From Microbacterium sp. EYE_78 (GTDB lineage: Bacteria; Actinomycetota; Actinomycetes; Actinomycetales; Microbacteriaceae): a DNA stretch of 64,000 nt. This document shows positions 11,091 through 18,849 of this stretch, piece by piece. A program made the translations under genes and the position numbers. The DNA is taken from NCBI RefSeq assembly GCF_023149035.1, contig NZ_JAHXMY010000002.1:682001-746000 (forward strand), given 5' to 3'. The notes under the pieces are model-generated. The model was not told where the DNA came from, did no database searches, and saw nothing but the letters and a program-made list of their open reading frames with translations. The number at the start of each line of letters is the position of its first letter. The first letter of the stretch is position 1.

Positions 11091-11227
11091 CCGCGCGCGG
11101 ACGCGAGACGTCGATGTCAAGGGACACGCGCTGACGGCGTCAACCCAGGATCGGAGCGCAGGCCTCTGGCACAATGGCCGTGGTGTCAGCGGTCCCCGGC
11201 ACTCGCCACCGCCCCTCCAGGAGTCTC

Positions 11228-11509
11228 ATGTCCACTGCATCCAGTGATCCCCGCACGGGCCAGCTCTCGTTGACGGGACAGATCCCCGTGACCCCGACGG
11301 GCCAGATCCCCATCGCCGGTCAGGCGGCGGGCGGCGTGCGCCCGGTGACGGGGCAGATCTCGGTGGTCAACGACCCTGCGCGTCGTCCCGACGTCCTGCT
11401 GCGACGCCGGATGCCCCCGGGGCACGAGATCAGCGCGTGGTGGATGATCGGCGCGTTCGTCGCCGTCTCGCTCGGCGTGGTCGGCCTCATGACGTTCTTC
11501 CCGGCCTGA
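11228..11509 (+). CDS. Small C-tail-anchored membrane protein with TGQ repeats
   Basis: Function unknown. 93 residues from the ATG at 11228, preferred over an in-frame ATG at 11174 because AGGAG lies 4 bases upstream. The N-terminal half carries short repeats of the type TGQ(L/I) (TGQLSLTGQIPVTPTGQIPI, then VTGQIS). A basic stretch (RRPDVLLRRRM) and a C-terminal transmembrane helix about residues 70-91 follow. The last 23 bases overlap the 3' end of rmuC on the other strand. The call as a gene rests on the ribosome site, the frame and the membrane-protein layout. Confidence 0.7.
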   Translation: MSTASSDPRTGQLSLTGQIPVTPTGQIPIAGQAAGGVRPVTGQISVVNDPARRPDVLLRRRMPPGHEISAWWMIGAFVAVSLGVVGLMTFFPA

Positions 11510-12788
11510 CGGTCTCCTCCGTCAGCCGGGTCCGCAGGTCCCCGAGATCGGCGCCCGTTGTTCCGCCCTCGGCGTCGAGGTCGCTCAGAAGTTCCGGTGC
11601 AGTCATCCGTCGGGTCGTCGCGTCGACAGCTGCCGGCGCTGCCAGTGACTCGAGTCTCGTGTCATCGATTCCGGGGAAGCGGCGGGCTGTGACGAGGACT
11701 CGCGACTCGAGCGAGCCCACGAAGCGGTTGTAACTGTCGACCGTGCGCTCGATCGCGCGACGCAGATCGTCCGCGTGACCTGCGAGCGCACCGAGTCGCT
11801 GGTAGAGCTCGTTCCCCAGATCGAAGAGCCGACGCGCTTCGTCGGAGACGTCCTGCTGGGTCCAGGCGTACGCGACGGTCTTCAGGACGGCCCACAGATT
11901 GACCGGTGATGCCAGCGCGACGCGTCGACTGAAGGCGTAGTCGAGCAGTGAGGGATCCTCGTCGAGCGCAGCGGCGAGCAGCGACTCGCTCGGGATGAAG
12001 CAGACCACGAACTCCGGGCTCGTGGGCAGTCCCTCCCAGTACCGCTTCTTGGCGAGGGCATCGATGTGCGCGCGGACCGCCTTGACGTGCCCCGCCAGCA
12101 GACGTTTGCGCCGCGCGGCGTCCTCACCCTGCGCCGTGAGCGGGATCGCGCTCGCCTCGAGATAGGCGTCGAGCGGTGCCTTCGCATCCACGGCAAGCGC
12201 CTTGTCTCCAGGGAGGCGCACGACCATGTCGGGGCGTCCGGCACCGGCGTCACTGCGGACCGAGGTCTGGGTGTCGAAGTCGACGTATCTCGTGAGGCCC
12301 GCCGACTCCACGATCCGTCGCAGCTGGGTCTCACCCCAGACCCCCCGTGCGGTCGTGCTCCGCAGCGCGCCCGCCAGGGACTCCGTCGTCGCACGCAGCG
12401 CCTCGTCCGACTCCTGCGCCCGCCGCAGCTGCGTCGCGACCGAGCCGAACTGCTCCTGTCGATCGCGCTCGAGGTGCTCGACCTTCTGCTGCATCGCGCT
12501 GAGCGACTCCTGCACCGGCGCGAGCGCGCGCAGCACCGCCTGCTCGCGTCGCTCCCGCTCGTCGCGGGCAGCCTGATCGGCGTGTGCACGTTCGGTCAGC
12601 TCGCGCTGCAGTGCGCGCTGCTGATCGAGCTGGGCCTGCAGCGCATCGCGCGCCGACTCGGCTGCGGCCGCACGCGCAGCGAGGTGCTGTCGGGCGACGC
12701 CGGTGCGCGCCGCCGAGACCGCAGCGCCGATGACGACACCGACGGCGAGGCAGAGCAGCGCGAGCAGGAGGGCGAAGGCGAGGTCCAT
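11487..12788 (-). CDS. rmuC: DNA recombination protein RmuC
   Basis: Predicted nuclease-fold protein that limits inversions at short inverted repeats, by analogy with E. coli RmuC. 433 residues: an N-terminal membrane helix (about 3-23), a long Ala/Gln/Arg-rich coiled coil (about 30-125), then the conserved domain with GVWGETQLRRI, DAKAPLDAY and FIPSESLLAAAL. The ATG at 12788 was chosen because the membrane helix starts there. The 3' end overlaps the small TGQ-repeat gene by 23 bases in convergent orientation. Confidence 0.93.
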   Translation of the reverse strand: MDLAFALLLALLCLAVGVVIGAAVSAARTGVARQHLAARAAAAESARDALQAQLDQQRALQRELTERAHADQAARDERERREQAVLRALAPVQESLSAMQQKVEHLERDRQEQFGSVATQLRRAQESDEALRATTESLAGALRSTTARGVWGETQLRRIVESAGLTRYVDFDTQTSVRSDAGAGRPDMVVRLPGDKALAVDAKAPLDAYLEASAIPLTAQGEDAARRKRLLAGHVKAVRAHIDALAKKRYWEGLPTSPEFVVCFIPSESLLAAALDEDPSLLDYAFSRRVALASPVNLWAVLKTVAYAWTQQDVSDEARRLFDLGNELYQRLGALAGHADDLRRAIERTVDSYNRFVGSLESRVLVTARRFPGIDDTRLESLAAPAAVDATTRRMTAPELLSDLDAEGGTTGADLGDLRTRLTEETVRPGRTS

Positions 12789-12835
12789 GCGCCCATCGTC
12801 CCGCAGACGGCCGACATCGCCCGCCGGCGCGCGGG

Positions 12836-13426
12836 TCAGACGGCGGGGGCCGCCACGGGGACAGCGATCTGCGGGATGCGCACGCCGAGCAGCATGGCGA
12901 GCTCGACGACATCGACGGCGCCGGCGCGCAGACCCGCGTCGATCACGATGTGCGCGCAGGCCAGCGCGTCCGCCCCGGCGTCGTGGTGCGCGAAGTCGAG
13001 GTGGCCGACCGCCGCTGCGACGGCCGGGAGCCGGTAGGACGGCAGATCGTACGTCTTGCGTGCCACGTGCACGCTGCAGAGGTACCGGGCCGGGGGAGGC
13101 GTCGTGGCCGTGACCTCGCACGCGCTGCGGAGCACGCGCATGTCGAAGCCTGCGTTGTGGGCCACGAGGACGTCGTCGCCGACGAAGGCGGCGAGCCGCG
13201 GCAGCTGCTCGCTCCACGTCGGGGCGTCGGCGACGTCGGTCTCGCGGATGCCGTGGATGCCCACATTGATCTCGAAGAACCGGTCGTGCCCGGCGGGCGG
13301 ACGGATCAGCCAGCTCTCGGAGGCGACCACCCGACCGTCCCGGACCTTGGCGAGGCCCACCGCGCACGCGGAGGCGCTGGAGGAGTTCGCCGTCTCGAAA
13401 TCGATCGCGGTGAAGTCCAGTCCCAT
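12836..13426 (-). CDS. DEDDh-type 3'-5' exonuclease
   Basis: Exonuclease of the DnaQ/PolC-epsilon type. 196 residues. The Asp/Glu pair DFE (Asp9, Glu11), HNAGFD (90-95) and HDAGAD (His148, Asp153) form the full DEDDh set. There is no polymerase or BRCT domain attached, so this is a stand-alone nuclease that could act in repair or RNA turnover. The stop lies 47 bases before the rmuC start in the same direction. Alternative label: DNA polymerase III epsilon-like protein; the substrate is not shown by sequence. Confidence 0.9.
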   Translation of the reverse strand: MGLDFTAIDFETANSSSASACAVGLAKVRDGRVVASESWLIRPPAGHDRFFEINVGIHGIRETDVADAPTWSEQLPRLAAFVGDDVLVAHNAGFDMRVLRSACEVTATTPPPARYLCSVHVARKTYDLPSYRLPAVAAAVGHLDFAHHDAGADALACAHIVIDAGLRAGAVDVVELAMLLGVRIPQIAVPVAAPAV

Positions 13427-13484
13427 GTGCCCACCATCGCCCGTGCTCGAGCCGTCCCCGCGCAGGCGCGCCGCCGTCGCCGCG

Positions 13485-13490
13485 TAGAGT
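13485..13490 (+). promoter_or_regulatory. -10 box TAGAGT of ychF, leaderless start
   Basis: TAGAGT ends 2 bases before an ATG and 8 bases before a GTG in the same frame. Only the GTG at 13499 lies where transcription should begin, so this box decides the start codon. Confidence 0.6.
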
Positions 13491-13498
13491 GGATGCCC

Positions 13499-14572
13499 GT
13501 GGCTCTCACCATCGGAATCGTCGGACTGCCCAATGTCGGCAAGTCCACCCTCTTCAACGCACTGACCAAGAACGACGTGCTCGCCGCGAACTACCCCTTC
13601 GCGACGATCGAGCCGAACGTCGGTGTCGTGAATCTCCCCGATCCCCGTCTGACGACGCTCGCCGGGATCTTCTCGTCCGAGCGGATCATCCCCGCGACCG
13701 TGTCGTTCGTCGACATCGCCGGCATCGTGCGGGGCGCGAGCGAGGGGGAAGGGCTCGGCAACAAGTTCCTCGCCAACATCCGCGAGGCCGACGCCATCGC
13801 ACAGGTGGTGCGCGGCTTCGCCGACGACGACGTCGTCCACGTCGACGGCGCGGTCGACCCGAAGAACGACATGGAGACCATCAACGCCGAGCTCCAGCTG
13901 GCCGACCTCGAGACGCTCGAGAGGGCGATCGTGCGGTACGAGAAGGAGGTGCGGGGCAAGAAGCTCGACCCGTCGGTGCTCGAGAGGGCGAAGGCCGCGC
14001 AGGACGCGCTCCAACGCGGAGAGCTGCTGTCGGCATCCGGACTCGACCTCGCACCCATCCGCGAGCTCGGTCTGCTGAGCTCCAAGCCGTTCATCTTCGT
14101 CTTCAACGTCGATGAGGCGGTGCTGACGGATGCGGCTCGCAAGGCGGAGCTCGCAGCGCTCGTCGCTCCGGCGCAGGCCGTGTTCCTCGACGCGAAGATC
14201 GAGTCCGAGCTCATCGACCTCGACCCGGAGGACGCCGCCGAGCTCCTCGCCTCCACCGGGCAGGACGAGTCGGGTCTGGACCAGCTCGCGCGGGTCGGCT
14301 TCGACACCCTCGGCTTGCAGACCTACCTGACGGCCGGTCCGAAGGAGTCGCGGGCGTGGACCATCGGGAAGGGATGGAAGGCGCCGCAGGCCGCGGGCGT
14401 CATCCACACCGATTTCGAGAAGGGCTTCATCAAGGCGGAGGTCATCTCCTTCGACGATCTGGTCGAGACCGGATCGGTGCAGGAGGCTCGGGCGAAGGGC
14501 AAGGCCCGCCTCGAAGGCAAGGATTATGTGATGCAGGACGGCGACGTCGTCGAGTTCCGATTCAACAACTGA
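13499..14572 (+). CDS. ychF: Ribosome-binding ATPase YchF/OLA1 family
   Basis: Obg-related P-loop ATPase that binds ribosomes and has been linked to stress responses. 357 residues from GTG; the product then begins [16 protein letters not shown], as is usual for the family. Walker A is GLPNVGKST. The usual NKxD is replaced by NVDE near residue 203, which underlies the ATP preference of the family. The C-terminal TGS domain contains [17 protein letters not shown]. It is divergent from the exonuclease gene with 72 bases between. Confidence 0.95.
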   Translation: MALTIGIVGLPNVGKSTLFNALTKNDVLAANYPFATIEPNVGVVNLPDPRLTTLAGIFSSERIIPATVSFVDIAGIVRGASEGEGLGNKFLANIREADAIAQVVRGFADDDVVHVDGAVDPKNDMETINAELQLADLETLERAIVRYEKEVRGKKLDPSVLERAKAAQDALQRGELLSASGLDLAPIRELGLLSSKPFIFVFNVDEAVLTDAARKAELAALVAPAQAVFLDAKIESELIDLDPEDAAELLASTGQDESGLDQLARVGFDTLGLQTYLTAGPKESRAWTIGKGWKAPQAAGVIHTDFEKGFIKAEVISFDDLVETGSVQEARAKGKARLEGKDYVMQDGDVVEFRFNN

Positions 14573-14580
14573 CGCCGGTC

Positions 14581-14586
14581 TAGACT
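14581..14586 (+). promoter_or_regulatory. -10 box TAGACT before alpha/beta hydrolase
   Basis: TAGACT lies 58 bases before the ATG at 14645, giving a leader of about 50 bases that ends in a GGAAGGAAG ribosome site. Confidence 0.5.
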
Positions 14587-14644
14587 CGTCAGTCGGGCTG
14601 TCGAGCCCGGACGCCCGCCGTGTCCCGCCCGCCGGAAGGAAGTC

Positions 14645-15418
14645 ATGTCCCAGATCCAGCGTCAGACGTTCGACCCGGAGGGTCGCGCGATCCCCGTCAT
14701 CGATGAAGGCGACGGCCCCACCATCGTCCTCATCCCCGCGCAGGGTCTGGACATCGCCTACCTCGGCGGCCTCGCCAGCATCCTCGAGGAGGAGGGCTTC
14801 CGCATCGTCCGGATCGGGTCGAGGCGTCCGGCCGATGGGGCGGTCACGATGCACGACCTCGCTCAGGACGTCATCGACGTGCTCGATCACGTGGGCGTGC
14901 CGGCCGCGTGGATCGGCGGTCACGCCTTCGGCGGCGCCGTCGCCCGGACCGTCGCGCTCGATCACGCGGGGCGGGCGAGCGGCGTCCTGCTGCTCGGCGT
15001 CGAGGCCACCCGTGCGCTGGAGGACGACGCTGCGCTCGCACTGAAGGGCGCCTTCTCGGCGCCGGCCGACCTTCCCGACGAGCGGGCGATCCGCGCGCTC
15101 GTGGGTGCGGGGATCGACCTCGATCAGGCGTGGCACGTCTTCGCGGGGTCCCGGGACCTCGAGGTCGAGGAGCTGCAGAGCGCCGCGCTCGCCTCGACAC
15201 CGGTGACGGAATGGGCGACGCTGGCGGCATCCCTCCCGATCCTGATCATCCAGGGCGGTGAGGACGTCGTGACGGTGCCGGCGAACGGCGACGACCTGCA
15301 AGCGACCGCGACCGATCGTGCGAGCGTCGTCCGCATCCCCGGCGCAGGCCACCTGTTCCCGATGACGCACCCCGGCGAGACCGCATTCCAGATCGAGGAC
15401 TACCTCGGCTGGGACTGA
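14645..15418 (+). CDS. Alpha/beta-hydrolase-fold protein lacking the nucleophile serine
   Basis: 257 residues with an alpha/beta-hydrolase fold layout. The nucleophile elbow reads GGHAFGG (Ala94 where Ser is usual). The acid and base positions are present: Asp207 in QGGEDVV and His236 in GAGHLF. An alanine elbow of the type GHAxG is known in some relatives (for example RutD-like proteins), so the protein may still act on a small substrate without acyl-enzyme chemistry, or may only bind. GGAAGG precedes the ATG. The 3' end overlaps the convergent AraC-type gene by 19 bases. Confidence 0.85.
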   Translation: MSQIQRQTFDPEGRAIPVIDEGDGPTIVLIPAQGLDIAYLGGLASILEEEGFRIVRIGSRRPADGAVTMHDLAQDVIDVLDHVGVPAAWIGGHAFGGAVARTVALDHAGRASGVLLLGVEATRALEDDAALALKGAFSAPADLPDERAIRALVGAGIDLDQAWHVFAGSRDLEVEELQSAALASTPVTEWATLAASLPILIIQGGEDVVTVPANGDDLQATATDRASVVRIPGAGHLFPMTHPGETAFQIEDYLGWD

Positions 15419-16356
15419 CCGCCCCGACTTCGGAGGGTCTCGCTGGGCTGCTCGCCGAAGGCGGCCCGGTAGTGCTGCGCAAAGCGCGGCAGGTGGGCGA
15501 ACCCCCATCGTCGGGCGACCGTGCTGACCGTCGCCTCCTCGGCGTCGGCGCCGAGGAGGTCCGATCGGACCGCCGACAGGCGCGCCCGACGGACGTACGC
15601 CGCCGGGGTGGTTCCGAGTGAACGGGCGAAGGCGCTCTGCAGACCGCGCACGCTCAGGCGCGCCGCGCGGGCGATGTCGCCGACGCTGAGCGGCTCACCC
15701 AGATGGTCGTCGATGTACGACGTCGCCCGGCGCACGGCATCCGGTCCTGCGGCCTGGTCGCGATCGTGCTCGGCCTCGATGCCGAAGGTGCTCAGCGTCG
15801 CCGCGAAGACGGCGTCGATCGCCGCCTGACGGATGAGGTCGTTGTGCAGCAGGTCCGGCTCCGCGAAGACCTGCTGGACATGACTGACCGTCAGATCCCA
15901 GTGGCGTTGCAGCTCGGGGGTCAGCGCGCCCGTGCCGGCGGATCGGAGGCTCGTGTCGCCGCTTCCGACGAAGGCGCCCAGGGCGGGGAGGTCGAGTCCG
16001 ACCACATCGGCTTCGAGGGCGGTCGACCATGCTTCGGCGCGTCCCGGACGCAGCAGGAACGGGTGCGACGCGTCGACGTCCTCGCCGTTCGACCGCGTCC
16101 GCAGACGTCCGCCGCGGCGACGGCCCACGCCGACGGCGCCCTCGATGTCGACCTCGACGTGCAGGAACGACGAGATCTCGAAGGAGGTCATCGTCAGGCG
16201 CCCGTCGCCGACGGTCCGCTGGCGGAAGTCGAAGGGGTCCCGGCCCTCGCGGATCACGGCCCGAGTCGACACCCGCGCGAGCAGTTGCTCAGCCGCTGCC
16301 ACGTCGTCCGCGACGAAGCTCTCGTCGACGACGACGGTCGCTCGGTCATTGGCCAC
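15400..16356 (-). CDS. AraC-type transcriptional regulator (first of two related copies)
   Basis: 318 residues. The N-terminal two thirds form a sensor-like region without a recognisable ligand motif. The C-terminal about 100 residues carry a double helix-turn-helix of the AraC/XylS type (LSVGDIARAARLSVRGLQSA and a second helix pair ending WGFAHLPRFAQHYRAAFG). It starts 30 bases after the DUF7882-like gene and is probably co-transcribed with it. It shares a DLIRxAA--TLxTF segment with the AraC-type gene at 16864-17787, so the two appear to be paralogues. Confidence 0.9.
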   Translation of the reverse strand: MANDRATVVVDESFVADDVAAAEQLLARVSTRAVIREGRDPFDFRQRTVGDGRLTMTSFEISSFLHVEVDIEGAVGVGRRRGGRLRTRSNGEDVDASHPFLLRPGRAEAWSTALEADVVGLDLPALGAFVGSGDTSLRSAGTGALTPELQRHWDLTVSHVQQVFAEPDLLHNDLIRQAAIDAVFAATLSTFGIEAEHDRDQAAGPDAVRRATSYIDDHLGEPLSVGDIARAARLSVRGLQSAFARSLGTTPAAYVRRARLSAVRSDLLGADAEEATVSTVARRWGFAHLPRFAQHYRAAFGEQPSETLRSRGGQSQPR

Positions 16357-16386
16357 GGTTCATCCTCCCGCACCGGAGGCGGCCCA

Positions 16387-16728
16387 TCAGCCGATTCTCT
16401 CGCTCGCGGCCCCGGCCGACGTGGTCGCCGAACCCTGCGGCTCGGGAACGAGGTACAGCCCCGACGGCGAGTTGGCGACGTAGCTGAGGGCGTCGAGCCA
16501 GGCGGGGTTGAGGGCAGGCTGCCGGCTGCCGTAGTACTGCCAGTTGAGATCCGCGCCCGGATGCAGCCACACGACCTGCCGTCCGTCGCCGAGGCTCTGG
16601 TCGTTGCGCCACATGAAGGTGAACGCCTCGCCTCGACGGAGCTTCGTCGTGATGACGAGCTGGAGGTGCGCGAGGACGCGGTCCTCGAAATCGACTCGGA
16701 TGCGGTCGTTGTAGACGAACTTTCCCAC
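16387..16728 (-). CDS. Small DUF7882-like protein
   Basis: Function unknown. 113 residues from GTG at 16728 with AGAAGGAG upstream. The core (GKFVYNDRIRVDFEDRVLAH, KLRRGEAFTFMW, VWLHPG, SRQPALNPAWLDALSYVANS) matches a small Microbacteriaceae family that I recall as DUF7882. That family is often mislabelled 'ATP-dependent DNA ligase'; no ligase motif KxDG is present. It is divergent from one AraC-type gene and just upstream of the other, which suggests both regulators concern it. Confidence 0.8.
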   Translation of the reverse strand: MGKFVYNDRIRVDFEDRVLAHLQLVITTKLRRGEAFTFMWRNDQSLGDGRQVVWLHPGADLNWQYYGSRQPALNPAWLDALSYVANSPSGLYLVPEPQGSATTSAGAASERIG

Positions 16729-16822
16729 GGTGCTCCTTCTGCGGTCGGCGGTATCCATTATGCGCACTCTCATCCGTATTGCGCATTCCGCGGTGCACCC
16801 GCCGATGGGTGCGCCCGGCCCG

Positions 16823-16828
16823 TACAAT
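16823..16828 (+). promoter_or_regulatory. -10 box TACAAT of second AraC-type gene
   Basis: TACAAT lies 35 bases before the ATG at 16864. The expected leader contains GTGAGGAG. The 135 bases between the divergent starts hold only this and the start region of the DUF7882-like gene. Confidence 0.5.
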
Positions 16829-16863
16829 CGAGGAGAACGGGCACCGGTGTGAGGAGATTCACC

Positions 16864-17787
16864 ATGACTGTGCTCCGCGAGCACTTTCGCTCCGCCGATC
16901 TGGGCGAGGCCGAGTCCTACATCCAGCGCAGCTACGGCAACGTCGACCTCGACGCCGAGGATCTCGTCTTCGAGGAGGCGAGCGTGGGCGACGAGCGCTT
17001 CGCGCTCCGGCGGCTCAGCGTGGAGGGCGGCTACAGCGCCGAATGCGACCTCGACGCGGTGATCGTCGTCCAGAGCGACAGCGACTACGAGTGGGAGGTC
17101 GCCGGCGAGCGGGGCACGGCCACGGCGCCCGTCCTCTTCCAACCGGGGAGCGCGCTCGCGTGCCGGTTGCAGGACACCCGCGTGCGGGTGGTGGGATTCC
17201 CGCTGGAAGTCCTCACCGACCTGGCGCGAACGGTCTACAACGACGACGCGATCGACGTGTCGTTCGCAGGCGCGCACCCGGTCAGCCCCTCCCTGGCGCG
17301 CGCGTGGCAGTCGGCGGCATCCCTCGCCTTCGAGAGCGAAGGGGCCTTCGACAGCGACCTGATCCGCGCGGCCGCCTTCCGGTCCCTCGCCGTCACCACA
17401 CTCGAGACGTTCGCCACCGTCGGCGACCGCCGGGAGCGCGCCGAGTCCGTCGCGCAGCAGCAGGGTGCCTACCGCCGGGCGGTCGCGTTCTTCGAGCAGC
17501 ACGCCTCGCTGCCGATCACCATCGACGACGCGGCCTCCGCCGCGGGCGTGAGCACTGCCGCACTCGATCGCGCCTTCCGCACGCATTCCGTTCCGGGGCG
17601 GACGCCGAAGGAGCACCTCCTCGCCGTCCGGCTCGACGCGGCGCACACCGAGATGGTCGGGTCATCGATCGACGCCGGCCTCACGGTGCGCGCCGTCGCC
17701 GCTCGCTGGGGCTTCACCCCACGAGAACTCACCCGTCATCATCTGCAGATCTACGGCACTCGCCCCGCGGACCTGCTCGGCCTGTAG
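16864..17787 (+). CDS. AraC-type transcriptional regulator (second copy)
   Basis: 307 residues with GAGGAG upstream of the ATG. The N-terminal region resembles the AraC-binding-domain type with a beta-rich start (DYEWEVAGERGTATAPVLFQ). The C-terminal HTH domain contains ITIDDAASAAGVSTAALDRAF and WGFTPRELTRHHLQIYG. Similarity to the regulator at 15400-16356 extends beyond the HTH (DSDLIRAAAFRSLAVTTLETF against NDLIRQAAIDAVFAATLSTF). The likely target is the divergent DUF7882-like gene or its own promoter; this is inference from position. Confidence 0.9.
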   Translation: MTVLREHFRSADLGEAESYIQRSYGNVDLDAEDLVFEEASVGDERFALRRLSVEGGYSAECDLDAVIVVQSDSDYEWEVAGERGTATAPVLFQPGSALACRLQDTRVRVVGFPLEVLTDLARTVYNDDAIDVSFAGAHPVSPSLARAWQSAASLAFESEGAFDSDLIRAAAFRSLAVTTLETFATVGDRRERAESVAQQQGAYRRAVAFFEQHASLPITIDDAASAAGVSTAALDRAFRTHSVPGRTPKEHLLAVRLDAAHTEMVGSSIDAGLTVRAVAARWGFTPRELTRHHLQIYGTRPADLLGL

Positions 17788-17804
17788 GGGTCCGCTCCCG
17801 GCCG

Positions 17805-18089
17805 TCACTCGACGTCGGCCTCGGGCTGGCCCGGTCCCGGGCCGGGGCGCGCGACGGCGTCGTCGGCGATGTCCACGCGGGTGACACCCTCGCGTTCACT
17901 GACCTCGATGTCGTACTCGGCGCTCGGAGCGCCCCGGTCCTCGGGACCTTCGACCCCGTGTCCGTCGCCGTCTGTGTCCTCGCCCTCAGCCTGCGACGGG
18001 TGACCAGCGGTCTCGGGTGCGTCGCCCGAACCGGGACGCGCCGGGTCCTCTCCTTCAGCCTGGCTGGGCTTCGCTGTCTCGTCACTCAT
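17805..18089 (-). CDS. Acidic, low-complexity small protein
   Basis: Function unknown. 94 residues, rich in Glu, Asp, Gly and Pro, without hydrophobic core sequence and probably disordered. PSQAEGED occurs twice about 23 residues apart (near residues 8 and 31). A short folded-looking C-terminal part (YDIEVSEREGVTRVDIADD) follows. AAGGAGCAG precedes the ATG at 18089, which is the main support for coding. It starts close to, and divergent from, the CopC-like gene. Confidence 0.65.
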   Translation of the reverse strand: MSDETAKPSQAEGEDPARPGSGDAPETAGHPSQAEGEDTDGDGHGVEGPEDRGAPSAEYDIEVSEREGVTRVDIADDAVARPGPGPGQPEADVE

Positions 18090-18225
18090 CTCTGCTCCTT
18101 CACTCGAGGGGATTCCCGCACGCTATTCGAGCGCGCGACGCACGCGGCCCGCCTTGCGCACGGACTCGAGCCGCGCTAGCCGGGCCGTGGATCGTATGCA
18201 TAAGAATGCGATGCAGACTGGCGGC

Positions 18226-18774
18226 ATGCCTGCAGTCCCCATCCTCTCCGCCGTCCGTGCGACCCTGGCGGGGATGGCCCTCGCCGTGCTCGCCACCCTC
18301 GCGCTGGCGTCCCCCGCCGCCGCACACGACGAGCTGGTCGGCAGCACCCCCGGGTCGGGCCAGAAACTCGACGCGGCGCCGACCGAGGTCGTCCTGACCT
18401 ACTCCGCGGCGATCGAGACCCAGGGGGCGATCGTCGCGGTGCTGGATGCCGACGGCCGCGACTGGACGGCGGGGGAGCACGTGATCGACACGAACACGCT
18501 GACGGTCCTGCTCGCCGAAGGGCTTCCCGACGCCGGCTACGTCGTGGAGTGGCGTGTGGTCTCGAGCGACGGCCACCCCATCAGCGGGTCGGTCCCGTTC
18601 AGGATCGGCGACGGCGCACCCGTCGATCCTTCCGACGTGGTCCCCGCCGCGGACACGGACACGTCTGAGGCGTCGGCGCTCCCCGTCGTCGTGGCGGCGG
18701 TCGTCGTGGCGGCGGCGGCGATCGTCATCGGCGTCCTCGTCGTGCGCCGCCGCACGGCGCAGCGCCGAGGGTAG
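18226..18774 (+). CDS. CopC-domain copper-resistance-like protein, membrane-anchored
   Basis: Extracytoplasmic copper-binding protein of the CopC/YcnJ-N type. From the ATG at 18226 it has 182 residues: signal peptide ending ASPAAA, then a mature N-terminus starting with His (HDELVGSTPGSGQKL) as in CopC metal sites. Beta-rich segments including WRVVSSDGHPISGSVPF follow, with a C-terminal membrane helix about residues 152-174 and basic tail RRRTAQRRG. In-frame ATGs at 18196 and 18211 are also possible starts. No copD or copper ATPase gene is adjacent. Confidence 0.85.
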   Translation: MPAVPILSAVRATLAGMALAVLATLALASPAAAHDELVGSTPGSGQKLDAAPTEVVLTYSAAIETQGAIVAVLDADGRDWTAGEHVIDTNTLTVLLAEGLPDAGYVVEWRVVSSDGHPISGSVPFRIGDGAPVDPSDVVPAADTDTSEASALPVVVAAVVVAAAAIVIGVLVVRRRTAQRRG

Positions 18775-18849
18775 GGGCCGGCGGGCGTCAACCCCCTCCG
18801 TCGGCGCGCCGGCCCTTCGTAGCGTGGCTGGCTCGACGAAGGAGGACGC

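Noticed and set aside
12950-13498. Upstream extension of the ychF frame
   Set aside because: It is antisense to the exonuclease. The family start and the -10 box place the start at 13499.
13427-15508. Open frame extending upstream of the exonuclease on the minus strand
   Set aside because: It is antisense to ychF and the hydrolase gene; the exonuclease begins naturally at 13426.
16387-16728. Label 'ATP-dependent DNA ligase' for the small gene
   Set aside because: At 113 residues it has no KxDG adenylation motif or OB fold; the label seems to be a transferred annotation error for this family.
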